The notes below the pieces were generated by a model that did no database searches, was not told where the DNA came from, and worked only from the letters and a program-made list of their open reading frames with translations. Shown here piece by piece: positions 1-8,800 of a stretch of 64,000 nucleotides of DNA (positions are counted from its first letter, which is position 1; each line of letters starts with the position of its first letter). Both the position numbers and the translations under genes were made by a program. This DNA is from Methylocystis sp. MJC1 (lineage in GTDB: Bacteria > Pseudomonadota > Alphaproteobacteria > Rhizobiales > Beijerinckiaceae), in assembly GCF_026427715.1 (NCBI RefSeq), contig NZ_CP107558.1:1525001-1589000 (forward strand), given 5' to 3'.

Positions 1-479
1 CCGGGCTCGCCGCTGAGCTTCGCTCCCAGGGACAGAACGTGATTGATCGCAGCGCGGTTGGGCAGGCCGGTGACGGCGTCGCTATGCGCCAGCGTATTCA
101 TCCGCCTGATGTTGGCGTTCAGGCGCTCGACCATCTTGTGGAAGCTTTTCGCCAGCCCCCCAACCTCGCAAGCGCAGTCGATTTCCACGGGGCTGTTGAC
201 GTCGCCCGCCGCGATGGCGTCGGCGCTTTCGCGAAGCGCGACGATGGTTCCCGCGAGCCGACTGGCCGCCGCATAGGTGATCATTGCAGGCAGGGCCGCG
301 GTCTCGGCGATGGCTAGGCCAATGACCGCCCAATCCGGCTGCGGCCCGACGGCGTGAAGCAGGAGATAGGTCAGGCCCAACGCACAGGCGCCCGAGACAA
401 CCATGCTCATCAGACAGAAACGGATTGGAATGCTGTTCAGCCCCCGCCCAAAGTCGGCGTCTCTGTCATCCTCGATCAT
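1..479 (-). CDS. Membrane HAMP-GGDEF protein, N-terminal part (runs off the left edge)
   Basis: This is the first ~159 residues of a probable diguanylate cyclase, an inner-membrane enzyme that makes cyclic di-GMP. Reading from the ATG at 479, two hydrophobic segments (about residues 20-45 and 53-76) flank a short loop. A HAMP-like linker (AGDVNSPVEI... GGLAKSFHKMVERLNANI) follows, and then the characteristic start of a GGDEF domain, LAHSDAVTGLPNRAAINH. The frame stays open to base 1, so the GGDEF signature itself lies outside the window and activity cannot be judged. A following EAL domain is also possible. There is no good Shine-Dalgarno before 479, so the exact start is uncertain. Confidence 0.8.
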   Translation of the reverse strand, partial: MIEDDRDADFGRGLNSIPIRFCLMSMVVSGACALGLTYLLLHAVGPQPDWAVIGLAIAETAALPAMITYAAASRLAGTIVALRESADAIAAGDVNSPVEIDCACEVGGLAKSFHKMVERLNANIRRMNTLAHSDAVTGLPNRAAINHVLSLGAKLSGEP

Positions 480-719
480 GGGTCGGCTTTCGGTCCTTTG
501 CGCGCCCGGACTTCGGCGCTCGATTGGGCCGGCAGCTTTGACCGCGCCAGATGTCGGCTAAGTTAAACTAGCGGTTGTGCTTTCGAAAAGCGCTTCTGAA
601 GGTGTGCGGTTTATTGAACGCGACGCCAATCGTTAACTGCCGCTAAAGCACATTTCGGATTGGCGGAAAGCGCGCTAGAAATCACCCGCCTGCACCGCAG
701 CTTGAAGGAGCCTTGGTCT

Positions 720-1013
720 GTGAAATATCGTCTCGCCTGCCTGTTCGTTTTCGCCGTCTCGCCCGCGCTTGCCGTCGATCCTACCGGCATCCCGCAATGC
801 GACGCCTTGCTGAAACGCTACGAGGCTTGCTCTTCGCTGCTCCCGCCGAAGCAGGTGCATGCGGCGCAAAAGGAGCTTCTCGACGGCGCCATGGGAATGC
901 GGGCGGTCGCCAACGACCCGACGAAACGCGTCGACCTCGAGCGCTATTGCTCGGATACGTTCGAGCAGATGAAAAAGGCGAGCGACATCAAGGAGTGCAT
1001 GTCGAAGCCGTAA
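720..1013 (+). CDS. Small secreted hypothetical protein with four cysteines
   Basis: A protein of about 97 residues starting at GTG 720, chosen because GGAG (707-710) lies 9 bases upstream and because it puts a clean signal peptide (VKYRLACLFVFAVSPALA) at the N-terminus; the frame also stays open further upstream. The mature part is short and helical-looking, with cysteines in IPQCDALL, YEACSSLL, ERYCSDTF and IKECMSK, suggesting a small disulfide-stabilised periplasmic protein. I recognise no family with a known function. Its 3' end overlaps the convergent zapE gene by 26 bases. Confidence 0.6.
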   Translation: MKYRLACLFVFAVSPALAVDPTGIPQCDALLKRYEACSSLLPPKQVHAAQKELLDGAMGMRAVANDPTKRVDLERYCSDTFEQMKKASDIKECMSKP

Positions 1014-2166
1014 GGCTCTGGCCGCCGCGCGACGCTTTTGCAAGCGTCTTTCCGGCGGCGCAATTATCAAGATAGGCACTTGCGCGCATTTCCCCGAGGC
1101 GGGAGACGGCGCGCTCGAACTCGCGCGCCTCGCTCCCATGCGGGGCGTCGTAAAGCTGGTCCGGGGCCGCAGCGGCGGAGATCGCCAGCAGCACATGCGC
1201 CTCATAGAGCACGTCGATGAGCGTGATCAGCCGCCGCGCCTCATTGCGTTGCTCCGGCGCGAGAACAGGCACGTCGTCGAGAATGATGGCGTCGAAGCGC
1301 CGCGCCATTTCCATATAATCCGAGGCCGCGAGCGGCCGTCCGCAAAGATCCGCAAAGCTCAGCCTGGCGACGCGCCCGGCGGCTTGCGGAACGAAGATCG
1401 TGCGCCGTCTCACCTCTATGGTCGCTGGCGCGCCGTGGCGCGCGCCGGCAAGGGCGAGGAAGAGCGCGTCCATGGCGGCATGGGCGTTTTCATCCGCGGG
1501 CGCGAAATAGACTTCCCCCGTGCAACCATGCCGGGCGCGATAATCGATCGGCGCCGCGAGCCGCAGCACGTCCATGCGCGATTGCAGGATCGCGATGAAG
1601 GGCAGGAACAAATCGCGGTTGCGTCCCCCGTCGTAAAGCCGTGACGGCTCGACGTTGGATGTCGCGACGATCACGACGCCATCGGCCAGGAGCGTCAGAA
1701 ACAGCCGCGCCAGAATGGTGGCGTCGGCGATGTCCGTCACAGCAAATTCGTCGAAGCATAGCAGGCGCGTCTCGGCGGCGATCTCCTGCGCGACGAGCGT
1801 CACCGGATCGGCGACGCCGCTCGCCGCCTCGCTGCGAAGCCGGTGCAGCCGATCGTGCACGTCGAACATGAAGCCATGGAAATGGACGCGGCGCTTCTTC
1901 TCGACCGGCGCCATGCCGAAGAAGAGATCCATCAACATGGTTTTGCCGCGGCCGACCGGTCCCCATAGGTAGAGGCCGCGCGGCTGCTCCTCTCGCTTGA
2001 GCAAGCGCAGGGCGCGCACAAGCGGCCCGGCCGGTTTCTTCTTGGGCTTGGCCAGCGCGTCGATCAGCGCCTGCAGCCGTTTCACCGCCTCGCGCTGCGA
2101 AACATCGGGATGAAGCCCGCGCTCGACCACGAGCGCGTCGTAGCCTTCGACAAGAGGATGCTTCAT
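988..2166 (-). CDS. zapE: Cell division protein ZapE / AFG1-like ATPase
   Basis: An AFG1/LACE1-family P-loop ATPase of 392 residues. In Escherichia coli the homologue ZapE associates with the division site and affects FtsZ bundling; the mitochondrial relatives act in protein quality control. The Walker A motif GPVGRGKT is at about residues 69-76, Walker B LLCFDEF at 135-141, and a sensor-like VIVATSN follows, as in the family. The start at 2166 is supported by a one-base stop/start overlap (TGATG) with the upstream acetyltransferase gene, implying translational coupling. Length fits the family. Confidence 0.9.
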   Translation of the reverse strand: MKHPLVEGYDALVVERGLHPDVSQREAVKRLQALIDALAKPKKKPAGPLVRALRLLKREEQPRGLYLWGPVGRGKTMLMDLFFGMAPVEKKRRVHFHGFMFDVHDRLHRLRSEAASGVADPVTLVAQEIAAETRLLCFDEFAVTDIADATILARLFLTLLADGVVIVATSNVEPSRLYDGGRNRDLFLPFIAILQSRMDVLRLAAPIDYRARHGCTGEVYFAPADENAHAAMDALFLALAGARHGAPATIEVRRRTIFVPQAAGRVARLSFADLCGRPLAASDYMEMARRFDAIILDDVPVLAPEQRNEARRLITLIDVLYEAHVLLAISAAAAPDQLYDAPHGSEAREFERAVSRLGEMRASAYLDNCAAGKTLAKASRGGQSLTASTCTP

Positions 2167-2681
2167 CAGGCGCGCCGCATCCTGCCGCTCGCGGCCTCGA
2201 AAGCGCCGGGACGCAATTCGCAATAGAGCAGGCGGTCCGGGTCGACGGGACCGGGCATGACGATCTTGCCGCGCGGCGCGCGGGCGAAGCCGACGCGGGA
2301 ATAATAGTCGAGATCGCCGACGAGCAGCACCAGCCCATGGCCCGCGGCGCGCGCGGCGTCGAGCGAGTGCTTCATGAGCTTCTCCCCAACGCCTTGCGAG
2401 CGGAACGCTGGTTCGACAGTGAGCGGGCCGAGCAAAAGGGCGGGCGCATCGCCGACGAGAATATTGGTCATGCGATTGGCGCCGACGAGCAGCGTGCCGA
2501 CGCGCGCGACGAAGGACAGAGACAGGTCGGGCGCGACGCCTTCCCGCAGGCGATAGGCCGTGCGGGCGTAACGGCCAGGGCCGAAGGCGCGCTCGTCGAG
2601 TTTCTCGATCTGCGCCTCGTCGGCGGCCGTCATGGGGAAGAATTGGATGACAAGGTCGATCATGAGCCGGAGCGAGGCCAT
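2166..2681 (-). CDS. GNAT family N-acetyltransferase
   Basis: A protein of 171 residues with the GNAT fold. The acetyl-CoA pyrophosphate-binding loop is RSQGVGEKL at about residues 94-102, preceded by the β4 strand LLLGPLTVEP; a DYYSRVGFAR segment matches the usual C-terminal motif (YxxxGF) of putative acetyltransferases of the YhbS type. The substrate is unknown. It is the first gene of a two-gene unit with zapE, with which it shares a TGATG junction. An alternative start at 2663 would remove six residues; neither start has a convincing Shine-Dalgarno. Confidence 0.85.
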   Translation of the reverse strand: MASLRLMIDLVIQFFPMTAADEAQIEKLDERAFGPGRYARTAYRLREGVAPDLSLSFVARVGTLLVGANRMTNILVGDAPALLLGPLTVEPAFRSQGVGEKLMKHSLDAARAAGHGLVLLVGDLDYYSRVGFARAPRGKIVMPGPVDPDRLLYCELRPGAFEAASGRMRRA

Positions 2682-2735
2682 AGCACGCGGCGCGCGCCGG
2701 AGGCAAAACGGCGACGCGCTTCCACTCAGCCCCTC

Positions 2736-3215
2736 TCAGAGGCTATGCAACAATTGCCGCACGAAGGGGGCGCGTTTGAAGGCGGCGAGGTCGATCTTCA
2801 TTTCTTCCCCGTCCTTCGGCTTGCCGCCAACGGCCTTTCGAGCGTCGCCGAGCACGCCGGCGCGATATTCGTCGAGCGAGAGCGCGCCGGATTTGCTTTT
2901 ATTCCAACGCTTGAAGATCTTGTATTTCGCAAGGTCGTAGGCGTCGGAGCGGCCCTTTTCCGCCGCAAGATCGGCGAGGCCGAAGCTGAAGCGCATCCAG
3001 GCGTCGCGCGAAATGGCGCCTGTATGCTTCATGTCCATCTCGGCGAAGGTCTTGTCGATGAAGCGATTGGCTTCGCTCGTCGTGATGACCCCGTCGCGGT
3101 TCTCGTCGAATGTCTGGAATATCGCGTCGAGCACATGGACGGCGTCGCTTTGCGCATGGGCGGGCAGGGGGTCGATGGCGACGAAGAGGGCAAGCGCGGC
3201 AAGAAAGCGATTCAT
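2736..3215 (-). CDS. Secreted EF-hand calcium-binding protein
   Basis: 159 residues with a signal peptide (cut after about AHAQ, residue 22) and three EF-hand loops: DENRDGVITTSE (37-48), DMKHTGAISRDA (61-72) and NKSKSGALSLDE (105-116). The first has the complete D-x-N-x-D-G-x-I-x6-E ligand pattern. The second and third deviate at some positions, so they may bind weakly. AGGGA lies upstream of the ATG. The role is unknown; related proteins in methylotrophs are periplasmic Ca2+ binders, but nothing here links it to a particular calcium enzyme. Confidence 0.8.
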   Translation of the reverse strand: MNRFLAALALFVAIDPLPAHAQSDAVHVLDAIFQTFDENRDGVITTSEANRFIDKTFAEMDMKHTGAISRDAWMRFSFGLADLAAEKGRSDAYDLAKYKIFKRWNKSKSGALSLDEYRAGVLGDARKAVGGKPKDGEEMKIDLAAFKRAPFVRQLLHSL

Positions 3216-3306
3216 TTAAAATCCCTAAGACAGCGGCGTTTGTGGCTCGCCCCGGTTTCCTGTCTGGCGGTTGGCCCGAAGAGAATGGGCGCCGGGTCGC
3301 GGCGGC

Positions 3307-3822
3307 TCACCAATAGGGGGAGACCGGCTCGCCCGCCACGACCTCCGCGATCCGCGCGCGGGTGGCGGGCGTCGTATCCGAGGGCAGGGCGTCGAGCGGG
3401 AAAAAGCCCGCCTCGGCGATTTCATGGTCTGGCGCCCGCGGCCCCTGACAGTGAAAGTCGCGCACGACATACAGCGCCACATGGTCGCGGGGCGAGATGC
3501 GGCGGTTGAGATAGACGCCATGGAGCGCCGGCGCGCCCAGAATATGCACGCCCCCTTCCTCCTCGAGCTCGCGGATCAGGGCCTGCAGCATCGTCTCGCC
3601 GCCCTCGACGCCGCCGCCCGGCAGATAGAAGCCCGGCACATAGGTATGGCGCACGAGCAGCACCCGGTCGTCGGCGTCGAGGACGAGGCCGCGCACGCCG
3701 AGCGTCATCGGCCGCTGGAACAGCGCGCCGAAGGTGATGATCCGCGAGACAAGCCAGGCGCGCAGCGTCGGCTCTGGGGACGCCTCGGTCGGCGCGGGTG
3801 CAACGGGCGGGTGCTGTCTCAT
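3307..3822 (-). CDS. NUDIX hydrolase
   Basis: 171 residues. The complete Nudix box (G-x5-E-x7-REU-x-EE-x-GU) runs from G70 to V92: GGVEGGETMLQALIRELEE then EGGV. The family hydrolyses nucleoside diphosphates linked to another moiety, using Mg2+ held by the box glutamates. The residues before about 40 form an extension beyond the minimal fold. The substrate cannot be predicted. It stands alone between the EF-hand gene and the divergent metallophosphoesterase gene. Confidence 0.9.
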   Translation of the reverse strand: MRQHPPVAPAPTEASPEPTLRAWLVSRIITFGALFQRPMTLGVRGLVLDADDRVLLVRHTYVPGFYLPGGGVEGGETMLQALIRELEEEGGVHILGAPALHGVYLNRRISPRDHVALYVVRDFHCQGPRAPDHEIAEAGFFPLDALPSDTTPATRARIAEVVAGEPVSPYW

Positions 3823-3998
3823 GACGCAACTATGGCAAATGGCGCGGGAAGGCTCTAGGACTATTCTCGATGACGACCGGGTGAATAGCGTGGACCGCGA
3901 GCCTTAGGCCCGCTCTTGAGAGATGCGCGCCAGAAGGCGCGCGGTCCGAAGGGCGCCGACGATCACCCTAACCCGTGCTCTCCCAACAAAGGTCGAAT

Positions 3999-4895
3999 GT
4001 GAGCTTCCTTCTCGCCCATCTCTCCGACGCCCATATCGGGCCGATCCCGCGCCCCAATCTTGCCGATCTGCTCGGAAAACGCGTCACCGGCTATGTGAAC
4101 TGGCTTTATAAGCGCGCCGGCCAGCACGACATGGGCGTGCTCGCGCGGCTCGTGACGGATATGCGCGCGCAGGCGCCCGACCATGTGCTGATGACGGGCG
4201 ACATTGTGAACATCGGCTTGCCGGCCGAGATCGCGCTCGCCAAGGACTGGCTCGCCACTTTGGGCGCGGCGCAAGAGGTGAGCTTCACGCCCGGCAATCA
4301 CGACGCCTATGTGGCCGATGTGACGAAGCTCGTGCACGAGGTCTTCGAGCCCTGGACGACCAGCGAATTGACGACGCCGGGCTTTCCCTATTTGCGCCGG
4401 CGCTCGGGCGTCGCGCTGATCGGGCTCGATTCCGGCGTGCCGACCGCGCCTTTCGTCGCCTCCGGCCGGCTGGGGGAACGACAGCTCGCGGCGCTCGGCG
4501 CCTTGTTGGATGAGACTAAGGCCGAGGGGCTGACGCGCATCGTATTTTTGCATCATCCGCCCCATGTCGGCGGCGCGCGCCTGCTGCGCGGGCTCGACGA
4601 CGCCGGGGCGTTCGAGGCGGTGATCGCCAGGCATGGCGCCGAGCTTGTGTTGCACGGCCATAATCACAAGCCGAGCGTCGCTTATATCGCCAGCTCCAAC
4701 GGCCGCACGCCGGTCGTCGGCGTCGCGTCGGCCTCGGCGCGGCCGGGCGGCCATTATCCGGCGGCCGCCTATAATCTCTACGCCATAGAGCGGGCGGGCG
4801 AGGCTCTGCGCATCAACCTGCGACGCCGCGAATTGAACGAAGCGGGAGAAGTCGTCGAGGCAGGCGCCGAGGAGCTGGTTCAGCCCGCGACATAG
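3999..4895 (+). CDS. Calcineurin-like metallophosphoesterase
   Basis: 298 residues with the full metallophosphoesterase motif set: LSDAHIG (D-x-H) near the N-terminus, TGDIVN, GNHDAY, LHHPPH and LHGHNH, which together hold a di-metal centre. The family includes 3',5'-cAMP phosphodiesterase CpdA and related cytoplasmic enzymes; the substrate here is unknown. I prefer the GTG at 3999 because AAAGG (3988-3992) lies six bases upstream; an in-frame GTG at 3975 would add eight residues. The 3' end overlaps the convergent gene at 4880-5626 by 16 bases. Confidence 0.88.
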   Translation: MSFLLAHLSDAHIGPIPRPNLADLLGKRVTGYVNWLYKRAGQHDMGVLARLVTDMRAQAPDHVLMTGDIVNIGLPAEIALAKDWLATLGAAQEVSFTPGNHDAYVADVTKLVHEVFEPWTTSELTTPGFPYLRRRSGVALIGLDSGVPTAPFVASGRLGERQLAALGALLDETKAEGLTRIVFLHHPPHVGGARLLRGLDDAGAFEAVIARHGAELVLHGHNHKPSVAYIASSNGRTPVVGVASASARPGGHYPAAAYNLYAIERAGEALRINLRRRELNEAGEVVEAGAEELVQPAT

Positions 4896-5626
4896 GTTTT
4901 ATAGGCCCAGGCCGCGATGACCGCGAGAAGGCCGAAGAAGGCGGCGGAGCTCAGAAGCTCGACGAGATAGAGAAAGAGCCGGTAAGCTTTGCCGTCGAGC
5001 GCGCTCCCTTTCTCTTTTACGACCGCCGGGACTCCCGAGCGCAGCGCCTGGGCGCCGCCGCCGCTGGCGTAATCGACCGCCAGCGCTTTCTCCCGCTCGA
5101 TCAGTCGGTGCGCAATATAGTCCGTCGCGGCGTCGACCATCTCGTCGATGTCAGCGGTTTCGCGAAGCGTGATGCGGCCGTGGCGCGTGTCCTGCAGGAA
5201 TCGATAGGTCCGCCGGTCACGGTCCATCTCGACGAAGCCGATCTGGTCGATGAACAGGCGCGGGCGTTCGCCCGGCACGACGGCGATGTCGAAAATATCG
5301 CAGTCGGGCGGCACTTGCGCCAGAACAGGCGCGAGCGCATCGCCAAGGATCTCGAGCCGCACCACCTCGGCCGCGCGCAGATCGGCGAGGGCGGCCGAAT
5401 GTTCGGCGTTTTCGATTCGGGCGCGTCGCAAGGCGGTCGCGAGACTCGCCATGCGCTGTTCGAGCGGCGTCTGAGTCGGCTTATCCGCAGCGGCAGCCTT
5501 TCCGACGCCGCTTTCTCCGCCAACAATGGACGAAATCCGATTGGTGGAGGCGGGCGCGGGCTTCTTGAGAGCTGTCGGACGGCCGTTGTCGGGCTTGGCA
5601 GGCAAAGGATCTTCCATGTCGCTCAC
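4880..5626 (-). CDS. Conserved hypothetical protein with C-terminal membrane anchor
   Basis: 248 residues. The N-terminal ~45 residues are Pro/Ala/Ser-rich and probably disordered; residues ~55-90 are a likely coiled coil (LEQRMASLATALRRARIENAEH...). A mixed α/β region (VPPDCDIFDIAVVPGERPRLFIDQIGFVEMDRDRRTYRFLQ) follows, and a single membrane helix lies near 218-242, leaving most of the protein in the cytoplasm. I do not recognise a named family. The hydrophobic tail and coiled coil suggest a membrane-tethered structural or adaptor protein, but this is inference only. Confidence 0.65.
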   Translation of the reverse strand: MSDMEDPLPAKPDNGRPTALKKPAPASTNRISSIVGGESGVGKAAAADKPTQTPLEQRMASLATALRRARIENAEHSAALADLRAAEVVRLEILGDALAPVLAQVPPDCDIFDIAVVPGERPRLFIDQIGFVEMDRDRRTYRFLQDTRHGRITLRETADIDEMVDAATDYIAHRLIEREKALAVDYASGGGAQALRSGVPAVVKEKGSALDGKAYRLFLYLVELLSSAAFFGLLAVIAAWAYKTYVAG

Positions 5627-5828
5627 TCGCTTCGCCCTCGGCCGGCGCGCGGAACTTTAAGAGTTCTTTTACTATAGCGGCAAGGGCGGGAGTTGCGAAG
5701 CGCCGGCAAGGGCGCCGCTGGGGCGGGGGTCGACTTTTCCCCCATGCTCCGGCTAGGGAATCGTCAGGCTGCCGGTGATTCCGGCAATTGACCACGAAAC
5801 GCGGCGGCGGAAGCGCGGAGGACCCCCC

Positions 5829-8800
5829 ATGGCCACCACCCATGGCGAATCGGAAACTGGCGTGGCTCTGGTCGAACGCGTTCTTTTCGGCCTCGCCTTC
5901 GCCGCCGTCGCGGCCCTCGAGGCGTCCGGCGGTCCCACGCATCTGCTGATCGCGGGCTTTTTCGCCGCGGCCTCTCTTTATCTTCTGCGACCAGCCCGAG
6001 AGACGAACCGCCAGGCCGCCAATTTCGCCGTCGATTTCGCGGCGGTCGGCGTCTTTGCGGCGCTCTGCGATCGTTCCGGCGTGCTTTGGCGCGCACCCGA
6101 GACGCTGGAGCAGCTCTTCCGCTTCTCACCCGTGGGCGCCGGCGCTGCCGCGCTGGCCTATCTTGGCGGCGCCATCGCGCTGACAGCGCGCTCGCGCATG
6201 CGGCTGCGCGGCGCGCTCTTTCTGTTGCCCTTCCTGTTCAGCCTGCTGATCGCCCTCGGCTCGCCGCCCGTGACGCAAATCGGCGCGGCCTTGTTCCTGG
6301 GCCTCGAGGTTCCCGAACCGGTGGCGAAAATCGCGGCGCGGACACTCGCGCTGTTCCTGCTGAACGAGGCGGTCGTCATCGGCGTGCCGCTGGCGCTCGG
6401 GCGCTTCCTGCCGCGGCAATGGCGTCCGCACGGCATCCTATTCGCTTCCGCTTTCATCGCCTCGCTGACGCCGTTCATTGCGACGGCGGTCTCTCAATTC
6501 GTCGCGCCCTACGTCCCGGCCCCCATCGCCGCGATCGCCGCCGCTATTGCCGAGGGGCTGGCGCAGGCCGGTCTCTGGGGCGAGACTTACCTCGTCACTC
6601 AGGCGATCGCCGGCCTGCTGCGGGCGACGCCGTCGCTTTCCGTCGTTGTCTATCAGGACTGGAAAACCGGAGCGGAAAAGGGCGCGGTCTATGGCTTCGC
6701 CTTCATTGGATTGCTGCTCGTTGCGGGGCTCGTCGTCTCTTTCCCGCCGGCCGTGACCGCCATCGCCTATTCCGGTCCCATTGGCGGCGCGATCATTGGC
6801 GCGGCCCTTTATCCGCTCGCACGCACGATCGTGGAGAGCACGGATTCGACGTCTCCCTTCTTCGGGCGTCTGCGGGAGGCCTATCGGAGTGAGGCAAATT
6901 TTGCGCGCGGCGCCGTCGTCGGCGCGGCTGTGGCGATCGCGGTGATGGTCGATCTGCCGTCGGCCAGCGCAAGCAACCGGTTCCTCTTCGGCGCCGCGGT
7001 CGGCGTGCTCGCTTATGCCGGCGTCGACCTCGCCTTCGACCTCGCCGCACTCATGCGCGATCGCCGCCAGCATTTCAGAAGCTGGCGCGTTTACACGCTG
7101 GCCGCGCTGCTCGGCGCATCGGTCGCGGGGGCCATCGCCTGGTATTTCGACGCGGACCAGCTCGGCACGGTGGTGCGCAAGTTCTTCGCCTATGTTTCGC
7201 TGGACTACGCCGCCGATGGTCGGCCGCTGAACGCCTACGTGGTGAGACCGCTCTTCTCGAAATGGGGCGCGACTGATCTCGGCGTCGTCGACGGCGGCGT
7301 GCGGCTCCTTTACGACGAGTCGCTTTCCGGCGTCATTCAGTGGGTTTTCGCGGCGCCGCTCTTCTCGATCAATCTCTTCTTCCTGACCGCTTTGGTGAAA
7401 CGCAGCCTCCAGCCGCTGAGGCAGCTTGCGAGCTGGGAAGGTCTCGACATGCTCGTCGAGAACGCCGTGCGCGTGCTGCGCTGGGGCTTGTGGATGGCGC
7501 CGGTCATCTATTCCTTCCTCAAGGCGACGCCTGACCCGACTTGGTACAATCAGGACGGCTTGATCCGCACCGGCGTCGCGACCTGGATGAGCTACGTCCT
7601 GCCGGACAATGAGTTCCGCTCCTGGAGCCTCGACATTTTCACGGCGCTCCTCGCCTATGACGTCATCCGCGTGCTGATCTGGTTCGATCACATGGGCCTG
7701 CGCGTCGCGACGCTCGTGAACCTCTCCTTTGTCGGCGGCGACGCTTTGGACGAGCACGCGGCGCGCTTCGTTGGCAAACAGCAGGTGAGCCGATCCATTC
7801 CCGAGGGCATTCGCCGCTTTGGCACATGGGCGCCGCTGCTTCTGCCGTTCTACATCCCGCGCGGGGCGGAATGGGACAAAGCCTGGAACGCCGCCGAGCA
7901 GATGGCGGGTTCGCGGCCGCCTTCCTACACTTATCTCGTGGGCGGCTATCTCGCTTACGCGGGTTTCATCGCCCTCGGGCTGGTGCTCTTCCTGCTCACG
8001 CGGCTGGCGCAGGCGCAGAAGATCCCGCTCGAGGGCATCACCGGGGCCGGCGGCGCGCCGGGTTCGCGGCCCTTGAAGCTCGCCAATGGCCTGATGATCA
8101 GCGAATGGTTCCAGGACGGGCAGGGCGCGATCCGCATCGAGGGCGTCGCGCGCGGCGGCCCGGCGATCGATCTAACACGGCGCCCCGACGATCACGCCCA
8201 TCCGCGCGGGCGGTTCCTGTTCGTGCGTGAGGACGGCGGCCAGCTTTGGTCGGTGGGCGAGGCGCCGACGCGGTGCCCCTGCGCCTGCGCCCAGCTGACG
8301 GACGCCGGCGAGAATTGCCTCTTCTTCATCGCTGAGCAGAACGGCTTCGTCGTCGAGGCGCGCGTGTCGCTCGCGCCCGACGAGGCGGTGGAGATTCAGC
8401 ATCTCAAGATCGTGAATCTCGAGCAGCGGCCACGCAAGCTCATGCTCGCCTCGCTGCGCGAATGGGTGCTGAACGAAACCGCGGTCGAGCTGCGCGACGC
8501 GGCCTACAACGCCATCCATGTCGGCACTTGGTACGTTAAGTCGCTGAACGCCATCTTTGCGCAGAACCGCCTGTTGAAGGGCGGGGCGCGGCGTCAGGCC
8601 GATCGCCGCCTCTCGCCAGAGGTTGGCTTCCACGCCATCGCCGCCGGGCCGGATACCAAGATGACCATCCTTGGCTATGAGGACGTCAAGTCGCGCTTCT
8701 ACGGCATGGGGCCGACAAACGCGCCGGATAGTCTCACTGACCTCGGCGAAGCGCCGCGCAGCCCCGAGGACGAAGGCTTGCTCTATGGTTTCGAGCCCTG